The position numbers were made by a program, and so were the translations under genes. From Candidatus Pelearchaeum maunauluense (GTDB lineage Archaea > Thermoproteota > Nitrososphaeria_A > Caldarchaeales > Caldarchaeaceae), in assembly GCA_030059675.1 (NCBI GenBank), contig JANVYQ010000006.1, forward strand, positions 47,940-111,939: a stretch of DNA of 64,000 bases, read 5' to 3'. Below, one piece after another: positions 17,746-27,527 of this stretch. Positions within the stretch are counted from its first letter, which is position 1. Each line of letters opens with the position of its first letter. The notes under the pieces were generated by a model. That model was not told the origin of the DNA. It was given only the letters and a program-made list of their open reading frames with translations, and searched no databases.

Positions 17746-19364
17746 CTAACCGTTGTTGTGTTGTCCTCCGTCTATTTTTGCGCTGGCTATACCGAGCTTC
17801 CTTATTACCGCTAGGTTGTAGGTATATCCGTCAGTAATCGCTTTTAGACTTGCCTCAAGTATGTTACGCGAGACCGCTGTAGTAGCCCAGCGCTTCGCGC
17901 CAGACATGAACTCTACAAATACACGGACCGCAGCGGCGGTTCCGTCGCCACTATCTATTACCGCCACCTTATAGTTTACCAGATGCGTATCCTTGAGTTC
18001 TGGGAACTTTCTCAGTAATGCCTTCCTTATAGCCTCGTCAAGTGCATGAACGGGACCAACGCCCTCACCAATCTCGGTTATAGCTTCTCCATTTACGTCA
18101 AGCGAGACTATTGCTTTAGCCATCTGCCTACCTATATCAAACACCTCAACCCACCATGTCCTTATCTTAAAGAAGTCTAGTCTAACGCCTATTGAGTTGA
18201 GGAGTATTAAGCTTACTGTGGCGTCTGCTGGCTCTAGATTATAGCCCAGCAATTCTAGTTTCTTAATCTCCTCTAATGCTCGTGTAAGCTCGTTCTTGTC
18301 TAGAGATAATCCTAGTTTCTGCGCCTGGTATTGTAGTGCAGACCTCCCTGACAGCTCGGATATTGATATTATCCTTTCGTTACCAACCAGCGCTGGGTCT
18401 ATATGCTCGTAGGTTCGCGGGTGTTTGAGCATCGCATCTATATGCACGCCGCCTTTATGAGCGAATGCGTGTCTTCCGACAAATGGATGGTATGGACTTA
18501 GCTCGCGATTAGATAACTCCGCCACCAACCGCGCGGTCTGTGTAAGCCGTCTTAACCTCTCAACCCCATCGCCGCCTAAGACTTTGAACCCCATCTTAAG
18601 CGCTAGGTTAGGAATTACTTGGCATAGGTCGGCATTACCGCATCTCTCGCCCAAGCCGTTTATCGTCCCCTGCACATGTCTAGCACCCTCCTCAACTGCC
18701 GCTAGAGTATTAGCCACAGCCACGCCAGAATCGTTATGAGTATGTATCCCTAATGGACATCCAATCTCTTCACGGACTCTCCGAGTTATCACGCTAAGCT
18801 CACTCGGCAACGTCCCGCCATTAGTATCGCAGAGAACAACAACACGCGCTCCCGCATCGTAAGCGGAGCGTACAACAGAAAGAGCATAGCTGGGAGAGTC
18901 TTTAAACCCATCATAGAAGTGTTCAGCATCAAAGATAACCTCTATACCATGACTACGCAGATATTCTATTGTATCAGTTATCATGTCGAGATTCTCCTCA
19001 TCGGTGCAGCGTAGAACCTCCCTCACATGTAGCAGCCATGACTTGCCGAATATGACCGCCGTGCCTACATCAGCCTTGATTATCGAGTCTAATGATGGGT
19101 CGTTGCTTGGTCTAGTATCCTTACGTCGGGTACTTCCAAATGCGGCTATTCTGCTGTGGCTAAATGAGATATCTTTTGCTGCCTTAAAGAACTCTGCATC
19201 CTTCGGATTGGAGCCTGGCCAGCCCCCCTCAATAATATCAATACCCAGCTCGTCCAGCTTCTCAGCTATGCGGAGCTTTTCATGCAGTGTGAAGGTAACG
19301 CCCCTGGTCTGGGCGCCATCGCGTAGTGTGGTATCGAGGGTCTCAACGTAATCGATTCAGACAC
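17746..19364 (-). CDS. Citramalate synthase/2-isopropylmalate synthase family, apparent frameshift at the 5' end
   Basis: Listed ORF 17746-19026 extends upstream in frame to VETLDTTLRDGAQTRGVTFTLHEKL but meets TGA; GTG at 19364 gives VSESI in the adjacent frame. Confidence 0.85.
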
Positions 19365-19421
19365 CCCCAAACTTGTTGTTCTTGTTAGGGTTTTGTCCGT
19401 ATATTTAATTCTTTCCTGGCC

Positions 19422-20093
19422 TTACTCCAAATATGCTTCGCGGATATGTAGATATCCGCTGTCGCCGCGCCATTCTTTCTCATAGCTTTTTATTTTTATG
19501 CCACGCTTGAAGAGGGGGCAGCTTGTTACGAATGTATCCATCTCACCACCCTCTCCGCAGGGATGGACGCCATAACGTAGCCATAGTTGCTCAAGCTCTG
19601 ATACCGCCTCCTCATCTAATACCCTTCCAAGCCATCGCTCATCAAGGCCTGCCGCCGAGACAGCGGTGACTATCGCAATAAAGCGGGATTCCACTTCCTC
19701 GCGGAGGAGTTCTATTGGTTCTCGTCCCCAGAGCGGTGATAATGTTTTTAGACCAAGCGACTCTGCTATACGCTCAACGCGTGAGCGTTGGTATGTGCTT
19801 GCTATAGCCCCTGTTAGTATTCCATCAGCCTCTGAAGCGTGGCGCTCCACCGCTGCCCGCAGGTCTTCAAGCTCCAGCTCCTTCTCCCCCCGTGTATATG
19901 CTATAGTTTGCGGAATACCCATAGCCTCCGCTTGCAGATGTGTAAACGCCAGGTTGGGATAGTGGAACATGTAGCTCTCCCTACTCTCAGGGATGACCGT
20001 GATTAGCCTTACAACCACATGCCCCATCTGCGTAGCCCTGTATATAGCGTATGTTGAGTCCTTACCGCCTGTATAGAGCGCGATTAGCCTCAA
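19422..20093 (-). CDS. Diphthine-ammonia ligase-like ATP pyrophosphatase (Dph6 family)
   Basis: LRLIALYTGGKDSTYAIYRA, DGILTGAIASTYQRSRVE, HPCGEGGEMDTFVTSCP; TTG start chosen because of the family N-terminus. Confidence 0.85.
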   Translation of the reverse strand: MRLIALYTGGKDSTYAIYRATQMGHVVVRLITVIPESRESYMFHYPNLAFTHLQAEAMGIPQTIAYTRGEKELELEDLRAAVERHASEADGILTGAIASTYQRSRVERIAESLGLKTLSPLWGREPIELLREEVESRFIAIVTAVSAAGLDERWLGRVLDEEAVSELEQLWLRYGVHPCGEGGEMDTFVTSCPLFKRGIKIKSYEKEWRGDSGYLHIREAYLE

Positions 20094-20187
20094 GGGACAA
20101 GTTACAAGAATGCTAAGAAATTTATGAAGTATTCCATCATAGAGGCGGGGGAAAGGGTTATGTGTAAGAAGCTCAGCCTGGCGTATT

Positions 20188-20586
20188 ATGCAGGCTGTTG
20201 TTGAGTATGTAGGTGATGGTAGGCTCCTAGGCGTCGCAGACTCTAAGCAGCTCATCGTGATGGGGTGGCGTGGTGTAGGGATAATGCCCATGGAGGCGGT
20301 GCTTACAGCGTTAGGAGGATGCAGCGCGGTAGATATAGTGGAGATAATCACAAAGTCCAGAAAACAAGTTAATGGCCTTAGAGTGGAGCTTAAGGCAGAG
20401 CGTGTAGAAGAACCGCCTCGCGTATTCTCCAAAATAGAAATAACATACATCCTCAAATCTCCTGATGCGACGGAAAACGAGCTTAGAAGAGCCGTGGAGC
20501 TTTCTATGGAGAAATATTGCTCGGTTGCTGCTATGCTTCGTAAAGGAGGTGTTGAGATAGGTTATACCTTTAAGCTGGAGAGATAA
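20188..20586 (+). CDS. OsmC family protein
   Basis: GIMPMEAVLTALGGCSAVDIVEII. Confidence 0.85.
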   Translation: MQAVVEYVGDGRLLGVADSKQLIVMGWRGVGIMPMEAVLTALGGCSAVDIVEIITKSRKQVNGLRVELKAERVEEPPRVFSKIEITYILKSPDATENELRRAVELSMEKYCSVAAMLRKGGVEIGYTFKLER

Positions 20587-20603
20587 TAGCCCGTAGTAGG
20601 CGG

Positions 20604-21452
20604 GTGGGGGTAGGCTACCTGACGAAACCCATAACAGTGGTGTATGCTGGTAAGAAGCCGCAGGCGGTGGCAGCCGCCAGGAAGCTAGGAGAATTCCTCA
20701 AATCCAGCGGCTACTCTACAGCCATACTGAGCCTCCCAGAGTTTGAGGCAAGTGAGGAAAAGCCAAACGAGGGTGTGATAATAGTCCTGGGAGGAGATGG
20801 CACGCTTCTCAGGGTAGTAAGATACATAACCTCACAAGACATCGCAATACTGGGCGTTAATTTCGGGAGAAGCGGCTTCCTATGCCAAGCGGAGCCTGGA
20901 GAGATGATAGAAACGGTTGAGAGCATACTAGCTAGAAATCCCACGACAGACCTAGTTATGAGGCTCGCCATATACGTCAATGAAGAGTTTGTAGGGAATG
21001 TTCTGAACGAGGCTTACCTATCTTCACGCACACCTGGCAGGATTGTAGAATACGCCCTGCGCCAAGATGGGGAGCTTATCCGCGACGTAGCTGACGGCGT
21101 CGTGGTAGCCACGCCAGTCGGCTCAACTGCCTATGCAATGTCAGCAGGAGGCCCAGCTGTTGATGAGCGTCTAGACGCCATAATAATAACGCCCATGGCC
21201 TCACTTCTCAACATGAAACCCCTAGTTTTACCAGCGTCGCATCCAGTTGAAATAGAAATAAGGAAAGGAGAGGCTCAAATAATGATAGACGGCCACTCCA
21301 CGTATCCAATAGCTGACGGCCCCCTCGTAAGGGTGAAAAAATCAGAACACCCAGTCAGGTTTATCCACCTAGACCGCGAAAGACCATTCGCCCGTCGCGT
21401 GAGGAAGCGCCTCTATGGAAAAATCTGGGAAACCCCGCGTAATAGTGCTTGA
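20604..21452 (+). CDS. nadK: NAD kinase
   Basis: IIVLGGDGTLLRVVRYI, GVNFGRSGFL, TPVGSTAYAMSAGGPAVDE. Confidence 0.93.
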   Translation: MGVGYLTKPITVVYAGKKPQAVAAARKLGEFLKSSGYSTAILSLPEFEASEEKPNEGVIIVLGGDGTLLRVVRYITSQDIAILGVNFGRSGFLCQAEPGEMIETVESILARNPTTDLVMRLAIYVNEEFVGNVLNEAYLSSRTPGRIVEYALRQDGELIRDVADGVVVATPVGSTAYAMSAGGPAVDERLDAIIITPMASLLNMKPLVLPASHPVEIEIRKGEAQIMIDGHSTYPIADGPLVRVKKSEHPVRFIHLDRERPFARRVRKRLYGKIWETPRNSA

Positions 21453-21942
21453 TACTTCTGCTATATTATCAGGTCAGCTAGAGGCTAATCCAGCCCATAA
21501 ATATCTGACATGCCAAGGCGTTGTTGATGAGGTTCGCTTCGGTAATCTAGCGCCTGAGAGGCTTGAAGCAGCAATCATGCAGGGATTACTTATTGTGGAG
21601 AGGCCCGAGCAATGGGCCTTGGAGAAAACCATTGAAGCGGCAACCATGACGGGAGATATAACAAGCTTATCCGAGACAGATTTGGAGCTTATCGCTATAG
21701 CTCTACAGTATAGTGTGGCAAACTATGATGTAAGCCTAGTCTCGGACGATTATGGTGTGCAGAATACAGCCATGCAGCTCGGCATAAGGGTATCTGGCCG
21801 CGTCCATCCAGGGATAAGGCGCGTGGTAAAGTGGATACTCAGCTGCCCAGCGTGTAGCTCAACATTTCGCGAAAACCTAAAGACATGCCCGTACTGTGGC
21901 GGTGAACTCAGGCGAAAACCAGTTAAGAATCTTAGCACATAG
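21415..21942 (+). CDS. nob1: Nob1-like endoribonuclease (PIN domain plus zinc ribbon)
   Basis: VLDTSAILSGQ; C-terminal CPACSSTFRENLKTCPYCGGEL. Confidence 0.9.
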   Translation: MEKSGKPRVIVLDTSAILSGQLEANPAHKYLTCQGVVDEVRFGNLAPERLEAAIMQGLLIVERPEQWALEKTIEAATMTGDITSLSETDLELIAIALQYSVANYDVSLVSDDYGVQNTAMQLGIRVSGRVHPGIRRVVKWILSCPACSSTFRENLKTCPYCGGELRRKPVKNLST

Positions 21943-21998
21943 AGTTAAGTTATGCTAAGGAAGCAGCGTCATAGTCTTTTTAAATTACTAAAAATGCG

Positions 21999-23051
21999 TT
22001 GAGGCGGGGAGAGATGGTTAAGAAGGTCGCGCTTATCAAAGGCGACGGTGTGGGTCCAGAGCTTACCCAGGCTCTCATGACTGTTTTTGATGCTTTGAAA
22101 CCACCTATTGAGATGATTCCAGTAGAGGCGGGGTGTGAATGGTGGGAGAAGAATGGCGGGAGTAGCATGATACCTGAAGAAACGTGGGAGGTCATACGAA
22201 GCTCAGACGCCTGTTTTAAAGCACCGACAACAACACCACCAGACCCCAAAGCACCAAGAAGTGTGGCAGTCTCAATCAGGCAAGCGATGGACCTATACGC
22301 AAACGTGAGACCGATAAAGACATTCCGCGGCGCTGAGAGCCCCCTGGCCAAGATATTCGGGCCATTTGACTTTGTCTGCGTGCGCGAAGCCACCGAGGGG
22401 CTTTACTCAGGTATAGAATTCATGTTTGACAATAATTCCGCCGCGGCGATAAGAAAGATAACTTTCCACGCATCTGAAAGAATAGCTCGATGGGCGTTCA
22501 AACTGGCCCAGGAGAAGAAATGGAATAGGGTAATAGCTGTTACCAAGCGTAACATCCTAAAACTGACGGATGGAGTATTCATGAGCGCTGTGAATAAAGT
22601 TGCGCAGGAATTTCCTGGAATATCAGTGGAAGAGTATTATATTGATAATATGGCGCAGCAGCTCGTCAAAAATCCAGACAGGTTCAACTACACGGTAATC
22701 TTAAGCACAAATCTCTTCATGGATATTCTATCAGAGGCCGCGTCCGGCCTCATCGGGAACATCGGCCTCGTCTACTCGGCCAACATAGGCGACAACTACG
22801 CGATGTTTGAACCTGCGCATGGAAGCGCGCCCAAATATAAAGGCCAGGACAAAGTTAACCCAACAGCAACTATACTCTCTGGCGCATGGATGCTAAACTA
22901 CCTAGGACTAGAAAAATATGGTGAAGCAATATTCAAAGCAACAGAAGACGTTATAGCCGAGAGAAAGCACGTAACATACGACCTTGGAGGCTCGGCCAAG
23001 CTCTCGGAAATGGCGCGCGAAATAGCGCGTAAAGCCTCGCAGCTAATCTGA
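21999..23051 (+). CDS. Isocitrate/isopropylmalate/homoisocitrate dehydrogenase family
   Basis: [58 protein letters not shown]. Confidence 0.9.
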   Translation: MRRGEMVKKVALIKGDGVGPELTQALMTVFDALKPPIEMIPVEAGCEWWEKNGGSSMIPEETWEVIRSSDACFKAPTTTPPDPKAPRSVAVSIRQAMDLYANVRPIKTFRGAESPLAKIFGPFDFVCVREATEGLYSGIEFMFDNNSAAAIRKITFHASERIARWAFKLAQEKKWNRVIAVTKRNILKLTDGVFMSAVNKVAQEFPGISVEEYYIDNMAQQLVKNPDRFNYTVILSTNLFMDILSEAASGLIGNIGLVYSANIGDNYAMFEPAHGSAPKYKGQDKVNPTATILSGAWMLNYLGLEKYGEAIFKATEDVIAERKHVTYDLGGSAKLSEMAREIARKASQLI

Positions 23052-23098
23052 TAATAAAACCAAGAAACAAGCCCAAGCCTCACTTATATTGAACAACT

Positions 23099-23782
23099 AT
23101 GCGCATAATAGTTAGAAATATACGACGCCCACAAAATGCAATTATTGAGAAGTTTAGACTGCTGTCAGTATCTACTGTTTATGAAGCTATTGGGAAAGAC
23201 ACAAAAGTCGTAATGGATTTCTCTATAAAGCCCAGAGCGGCTGGGATGAAACTCGCAGGCCCTGCGATAACTGTTCAACCATATCCAGCTGATAACATAA
23301 CTGTTCACAGAGCTATGTTGTTGGCGCAGCCTGGTGATGTTATTGTTGTGGCCGCCCATGGTTCTTTAGGCGCTATGCGGGGTGCACAGATGACGTATCA
23401 AGCTATTAAACAAGGAATTGCTGGAGTAGTTATCGATGGAGCCATCAGAGATGCGGCTGAGATAAGAGAGATGGGATTTCCATGTTTACAAAAATAATAA
23501 GTCCTATAAGAGCGGCAAAAGAAAACCCAGGCTCAATTAACATAACAATACAATGCGGCGGTATTGTAGTTAATCCAGGAGATATAATAGTAGGAGACGA
23601 TGATGGAGTAGTTGCTGTACGCCGCGAGTCAGCAGAAGAAATATTAGAAGGGGCATTACAGAGGGAAGCTAAAGAGCGAAAGTTTAGAAAGCTTATTGAC
23701 AAGAAAAACGTTATTTGAGCTATATGATTTTGATAGGATATTCAAGGAGCGTAATGTAAAGGAGGTTGATAACTATCCATAA
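23099..23782 (+). CDS. RraA/HMG-aldolase family protein split by two apparent frameshifts
   Basis: 23099-23497 ends GFPCLQK; 23482-23718 continues MFTKIISPIRAAKENPGSINITIQCGGIVVNPGDIIVGDDDGVV; a third frame gives TLFELYDFDRIFKERNVKEVDNYP to 23782. Confidence 0.7.
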
Positions 23783-23787
23783 CATAG

Positions 23788-24036
23788 CTATCGTTTCCTA
23801 ATCTTCTTTACCGCTAAGCGGGTCATGACTATTCTCTTCTTTCCAGGCTGAACGACCATCTTGAGCTTATCACCTTCTTTGAAGGGGAACTGGCTGTCAG
23901 AGCCTATCTTTGCTGGTATATGTATATAGTAGTAGCTCTTGCCGCTTACGTGGATTTTCTTCCTTAGATAGACGATGGCCGTCAGGGGCATTTCCAGCTT
24001 TATGGGCAGCCTGCCTGGGATATAAGAATTACCCAT
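23788..24036 (-). CDS. Small AbrB/SpoVT-like or hypothetical basic protein
   Basis: ORF 82 aa; KIHVSGKSYYYIHIPAKIGSDSQFPFKEGDKLKM. Confidence 0.5.
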   Translation of the reverse strand: MGNSYIPGRLPIKLEMPLTAIVYLRKKIHVSGKSYYYIHIPAKIGSDSQFPFKEGDKLKMVVQPGKKRIVMTRLAVKKIRKR

Positions 24037-24102
24037 AAAAACAGCGGTAAGTTTATCTACAACATGCCTACCTCACATGCTCGGAAAAAATTATAGATAA
24101 AA

Positions 24103-24834
24103 CTATCCTTTAGATGGCCCAAACATCATCTCGCGCCGCATAAGCTGTATCGCCAGCGCTGGGTCAACGCCTTTGGGGCATACCTGGCTGCATGAATCTG
24201 CGAAGTGGCAACGCCAAATGCCGTGAGCGCCATCCACGATCCTGATTCTCTCTTCACGGGCCTCGTCGCGCGTATCTATATAATATCTGTATAACTGGGC
24301 TAGCGCCTGTGGTCCTGGGAAGCTCTTGTCGGTTGATACTACTGGGCATGCGGAGTAGCATAATGCGCATTTTATGCAGTATGCAAACTGGACATAACGT
24401 TCCAGCTCTTCTTCACTCTGCCTGTACTGCTCTCGCGGATTTTCCTGCTCCTCAACATCGCGTCTAATCAGATAGGGCTTTACCAGCTTATGCTTGTTGA
24501 AGAACTCGTCAAGGTCTGCGACTAAATCTTTGATTATTGGAAGATTTCTCAAAGGCTGAACCAGTATATACTTGCTCCTCAGCTCAGATATTTGAGTAAA
24601 GCAAGCAAGTCTAGGTAGCCCGTTTATAGTCATTCCGCAGGAACCGCAGCTCGCCATCCTGCATGAATATCTGATAGATAACGTGGGGTCTAGGTTTTCT
24701 TTTATGTAGATAAGCGCGTCTAGCACTGTCATGCCCCTGAATGTCGGAACTCTATAGTTTTGATAACGCGGCTTTCCACCGTTGGACGGGTCGTATCTAT
24801 ATACTCGTAGCAAGACTTCACTGGTTCCAGACAT
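24103..24834 (-). CDS. sdhB: Succinate dehydrogenase/fumarate reductase iron-sulfur subunit
   Basis: CRMASCGSCGMTINGLPRLAC; CIKCALCYSACPV; CSQVCPKGVDP. Confidence 0.92.
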   Translation of the reverse strand: MSGTSEVLLRVYRYDPSNGGKPRYQNYRVPTFRGMTVLDALIYIKENLDPTLSIRYSCRMASCGSCGMTINGLPRLACFTQISELRSKYILVQPLRNLPIIKDLVADLDEFFNKHKLVKPYLIRRDVEEQENPREQYRQSEEELERYVQFAYCIKCALCYSACPVVSTDKSFPGPQALAQLYRYYIDTRDEAREERIRIVDGAHGIWRCHFADSCSQVCPKGVDPALAIQLMRREMMFGPSKG

Positions 24835-24836
24835 GC

Positions 24837-25208
24837 CTAAGCTACCCCCTGAGCTATTGAGTATGCTATGATGATTGTTCTCGTGCCGTATATCACTACG
24901 AGTAGAGCCACTACTGTCAATGCCCACGTTACGGCGTGTTCCCATCTTGGAGACTGGTAAAGTTCTATCAATATGACACGCAGCCCGTTGAATGCGTGGA
25001 ATGCAACGAATAGCAATAGAGCCTCTAGAGAGCCTGCTAGGATAGCGTTTCTATAAACACCCATCACGGCAAAGGGAGAGCCTGCGAACTCTAGATTCTC
25101 CTTAACGGGAGCCGTGAGGAATACTGTGCCTATATGGACGGCGCCAGCTACCAATATGCCCAGTCCAGTCAAATAGTGTATGAGCATTAGCGTTCTCTCG
25201 CTCACCAT
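24837..25208 (-). CDS. sdhD: Succinate dehydrogenase membrane subunit
   Basis: Three TM segments, FHAFNGLRVILIELYQ; position in operon. Confidence 0.8.
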   Translation of the reverse strand: MVSERTLMLIHYLTGLGILVAGAVHIGTVFLTAPVKENLEFAGSPFAVMGVYRNAILAGSLEALLLFVAFHAFNGLRVILIELYQSPRWEHAVTWALTVVALLVVIYGTRTIIIAYSIAQGVA

Positions 25209-25210
25209 AG

Positions 25211-25735
25211 CTAAGCCAACACCCCGAAGAATGCATTAGTAGTATAGACCAATGCGAAGACCGCAAACGCTATGCTGGCCCAGAAAAGCGCGCGCTGCGT
25301 GGGGGACATTGACTGTGGCCTATGCATTGGTTCTGGCCTTGTCGGCCTTCCCAGCCCCCAGCCGAAATGCGCCAAGAAGAGTCTTATCCCGTTGATTGTG
25401 TGGAACGCCACAAAGAACCCTATAATAGCCAGGCCAGCGTCAAAGAGTGGGTTGCTTAGGAATTTTATCGTCTCGGTCCAGACGCGCTCAGCGTATTGCT
25501 GTGCGTCGGGTCTGATAGTCCATACAGAGGGCCCTCCAACCACGTAGCCAGTTTCAACAATATGGGCTACGAAATACAGTGTGATAACCACGCCACTGAT
25601 GCGTTGGAGTGTGTAGCTCCATCTCTCAAGCCCATACCTATACGGGACGAGCCAGGTTCTTAGAGCTTCCACAAGGACGGCTAGGCCATTCCTTCTACCA
25701 GCCATTAGAACCACACCTCTAGTACTTCCTCTCAA
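25211..25735 (-). CDS. sdhC: Succinate dehydrogenase cytochrome b556-type membrane subunit
   Basis: WSYTLQRISGVVITLYFVAHI; FHTINGIRLFLAHFGWG. Confidence 0.82.
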   Translation of the reverse strand: MRGSTRGVVLMAGRRNGLAVLVEALRTWLVPYRYGLERWSYTLQRISGVVITLYFVAHIVETGYVVGGPSVWTIRPDAQQYAERVWTETIKFLSNPLFDAGLAIIGFFVAFHTINGIRLFLAHFGWGLGRPTRPEPMHRPQSMSPTQRALFWASIAFAVFALVYTTNAFFGVLA

Positions 25736-27434
25736 CTGGCTGGTATTTGTCTATATGAACTGGAGCATAGCTGAGCTCTGGGCCTTCAACGGTGTAGTGT
25801 ATGAGTGTGTGGCTTAGCCAGTTCTGGTCATCGCGTTTGGGATAGTCTCTGCGTGCATGGGCGCCTCTTGACTCACGGCGCTGTAGGGCGGCTGTAACTA
25901 TTATCTCTCCCACGTTAACCATAGCTTCAATCTCAAGCACGTTTGTCAAGTTAGTGTTATACGCCCTACTACTATCTTCAACACCCATGTATGGTAGCTG
26001 CTTAAGCTCGCGTATCATCCTAAGACCCTCAATCATGGACTTCTCATCACGGTATATGTGGCAATGAGATTCCATCGTTCTCTGCATCTTTTTCTTGACC
26101 TCGTAGGGGTTTATTCGTGGTGCTTTTCCTAGGAGGCCGTCAAAGATTCTCTTCTCCTCCTTCTGAACCTGTTCTGTGGGAAGGCTGCTTGAGAAGCCAT
26201 TTTCCATCGCATACCTTGCTGCCGCCTCACCAGTTATACGTCCCCAGACCAGACACTCTATAGTGGAGTTTGAGCCTAATCTGTTGGCGCCGTTTATGCT
26301 TATACACGCCGCCTCCCCAGCAGCCCAGAGTCCAGCGATGGGCGTAGCGCCGTAGATGTTGGTGTGTATGCCGCCCATATAGTAGTGCGCAACTGGCCGT
26401 ACTGGAATCTTCTCATTCACAGGGTCTATCCCAGCCAGTTTTACGCATATCTCGCGTATCCCCGCGAGACGGCGTTTAAGCTTCTCAGGCTCTATTACCG
26501 TGAGGTCAAGCCACAAGTGGCTCATGCCGTCGGGGCCTTCTACTCCACGACCCTCAAGAATCTCGGTGTACATGGCTCTAGAAACTATGTCGCGGGGTGC
26601 CAGCTCCATCTTCTGGGGTGCGTAGCGTTTTAGGAAGCGTTCCTCTTTTGCGTTGAGCAAGACGCCCCCCTCTCCGCGTGCTGCCTCGGTTATCAGTATG
26701 CCAGATGGAACAAGCCCAGTGGGGTGGAACTGGACGAACTCCATATCCTTCAAAGGTGCGCCAGCCTTGTATGCTATGTAAAGCCCGTCGGGGGTTGAGG
26801 AATGTCCAAAGGTTGCGAAGGTGTACATTCTGCCAGCCCCTCCTGTGGCGATTATACAGCTCTTGGCCTTGACTGCGTGTAGCTCGCCTGTTTTCATCTC
26901 TATTGCGGTTAAACCTCTAAAGCGGTTTTCTTCAACGATTAGCGATGTGGCAAACCACTCTTGATAGAACGTTATGTTATCCCACTTGAGCGCGGTATCG
27001 TATAACGTCTGCATCTCGAAGAACCCGACCTTATCCTCGGCGAAGCAGGCGCGTGGGTAGCTCATGCCGCCAAATGCCCGCTGGGCTATCCTACCATCCT
27101 CACGACGCGCCCAGGGCATCCCCCAGTGCTCCAGCTGGATAATCTCGCGCGGCGCACTATGGACGAAGAGCTCAACGGCGTTCTGGTCTGCTAGAAAATC
27201 GCTTCCCTTGATCGTGTCGTATATATGGGACTCGAATGAGTCGCCCTCCTCGGGATAGAGCACGGCGGCTGTCCCTCCCTCGGCAGAAACGGAGTGTGAG
27301 CGCATAACCTGGGTTTTCGTTACGACAGCTACTGAGAGCTTGCCTCTGCTAACACGGCTAGCCTCAATAGCGGCGCGGAGCCCAGCGAGACCTGAGCCAA
27401 CTATTACCACATCATGCTCTAGAACCTCAACCAT
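25719..27434 (-). CDS. sdhA: Succinate dehydrogenase flavoprotein subunit
   Basis: HDVVIVGSGLAGLRAAIEA; SVSAEGGTAAV; MPWARREDGRIAQRAFGG; start set at MVEVLEHDVV. Confidence 0.93.
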   Translation of the reverse strand: MVEVLEHDVVIVGSGLAGLRAAIEASRVSRGKLSVAVVTKTQVMRSHSVSAEGGTAAVLYPEEGDSFESHIYDTIKGSDFLADQNAVELFVHSAPREIIQLEHWGMPWARREDGRIAQRAFGGMSYPRACFAEDKVGFFEMQTLYDTALKWDNITFYQEWFATSLIVEENRFRGLTAIEMKTGELHAVKAKSCIIATGGAGRMYTFATFGHSSTPDGLYIAYKAGAPLKDMEFVQFHPTGLVPSGILITEAARGEGGVLLNAKEERFLKRYAPQKMELAPRDIVSRAMYTEILEGRGVEGPDGMSHLWLDLTVIEPEKLKRRLAGIREICVKLAGIDPVNEKIPVRPVAHYYMGGIHTNIYGATPIAGLWAAGEAACISINGANRLGSNSTIECLVWGRITGEAAARYAMENGFSSSLPTEQVQKEEKRIFDGLLGKAPRINPYEVKKKMQRTMESHCHIYRDEKSMIEGLRMIRELKQLPYMGVEDSSRAYNTNLTNVLEIEAMVNVGEIIVTAALQRRESRGAHARRDYPKRDDQNWLSHTLIHYTVEGPELSYAPVHIDKYQPVERKY

Positions 27435-27527
27435 GAAGCATCGCTCAAGAAGATGTTTGAGCGGCCAATAATAAATAAGTTTGTTAGGGAATTGTGGGGT
27501 TTGTGAAAAGCGACTTAAAGTAGACAC

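Noticed and set aside
21952-22002. Mini-[19 protein letters not shown] as a Leu leader before the IPMDH-like gene
   Set aside because: It overlaps the probable box A (ctttttaaatt) and has no convincing SD, so it is probably not translated.
23755-23810. Strong SD-like aaaggaggttg followed by a mini-ORF
   Set aside because: It lies inside the frame that restores the RraA C-terminus (KEVDNYP), so it is better explained as coding sequence.
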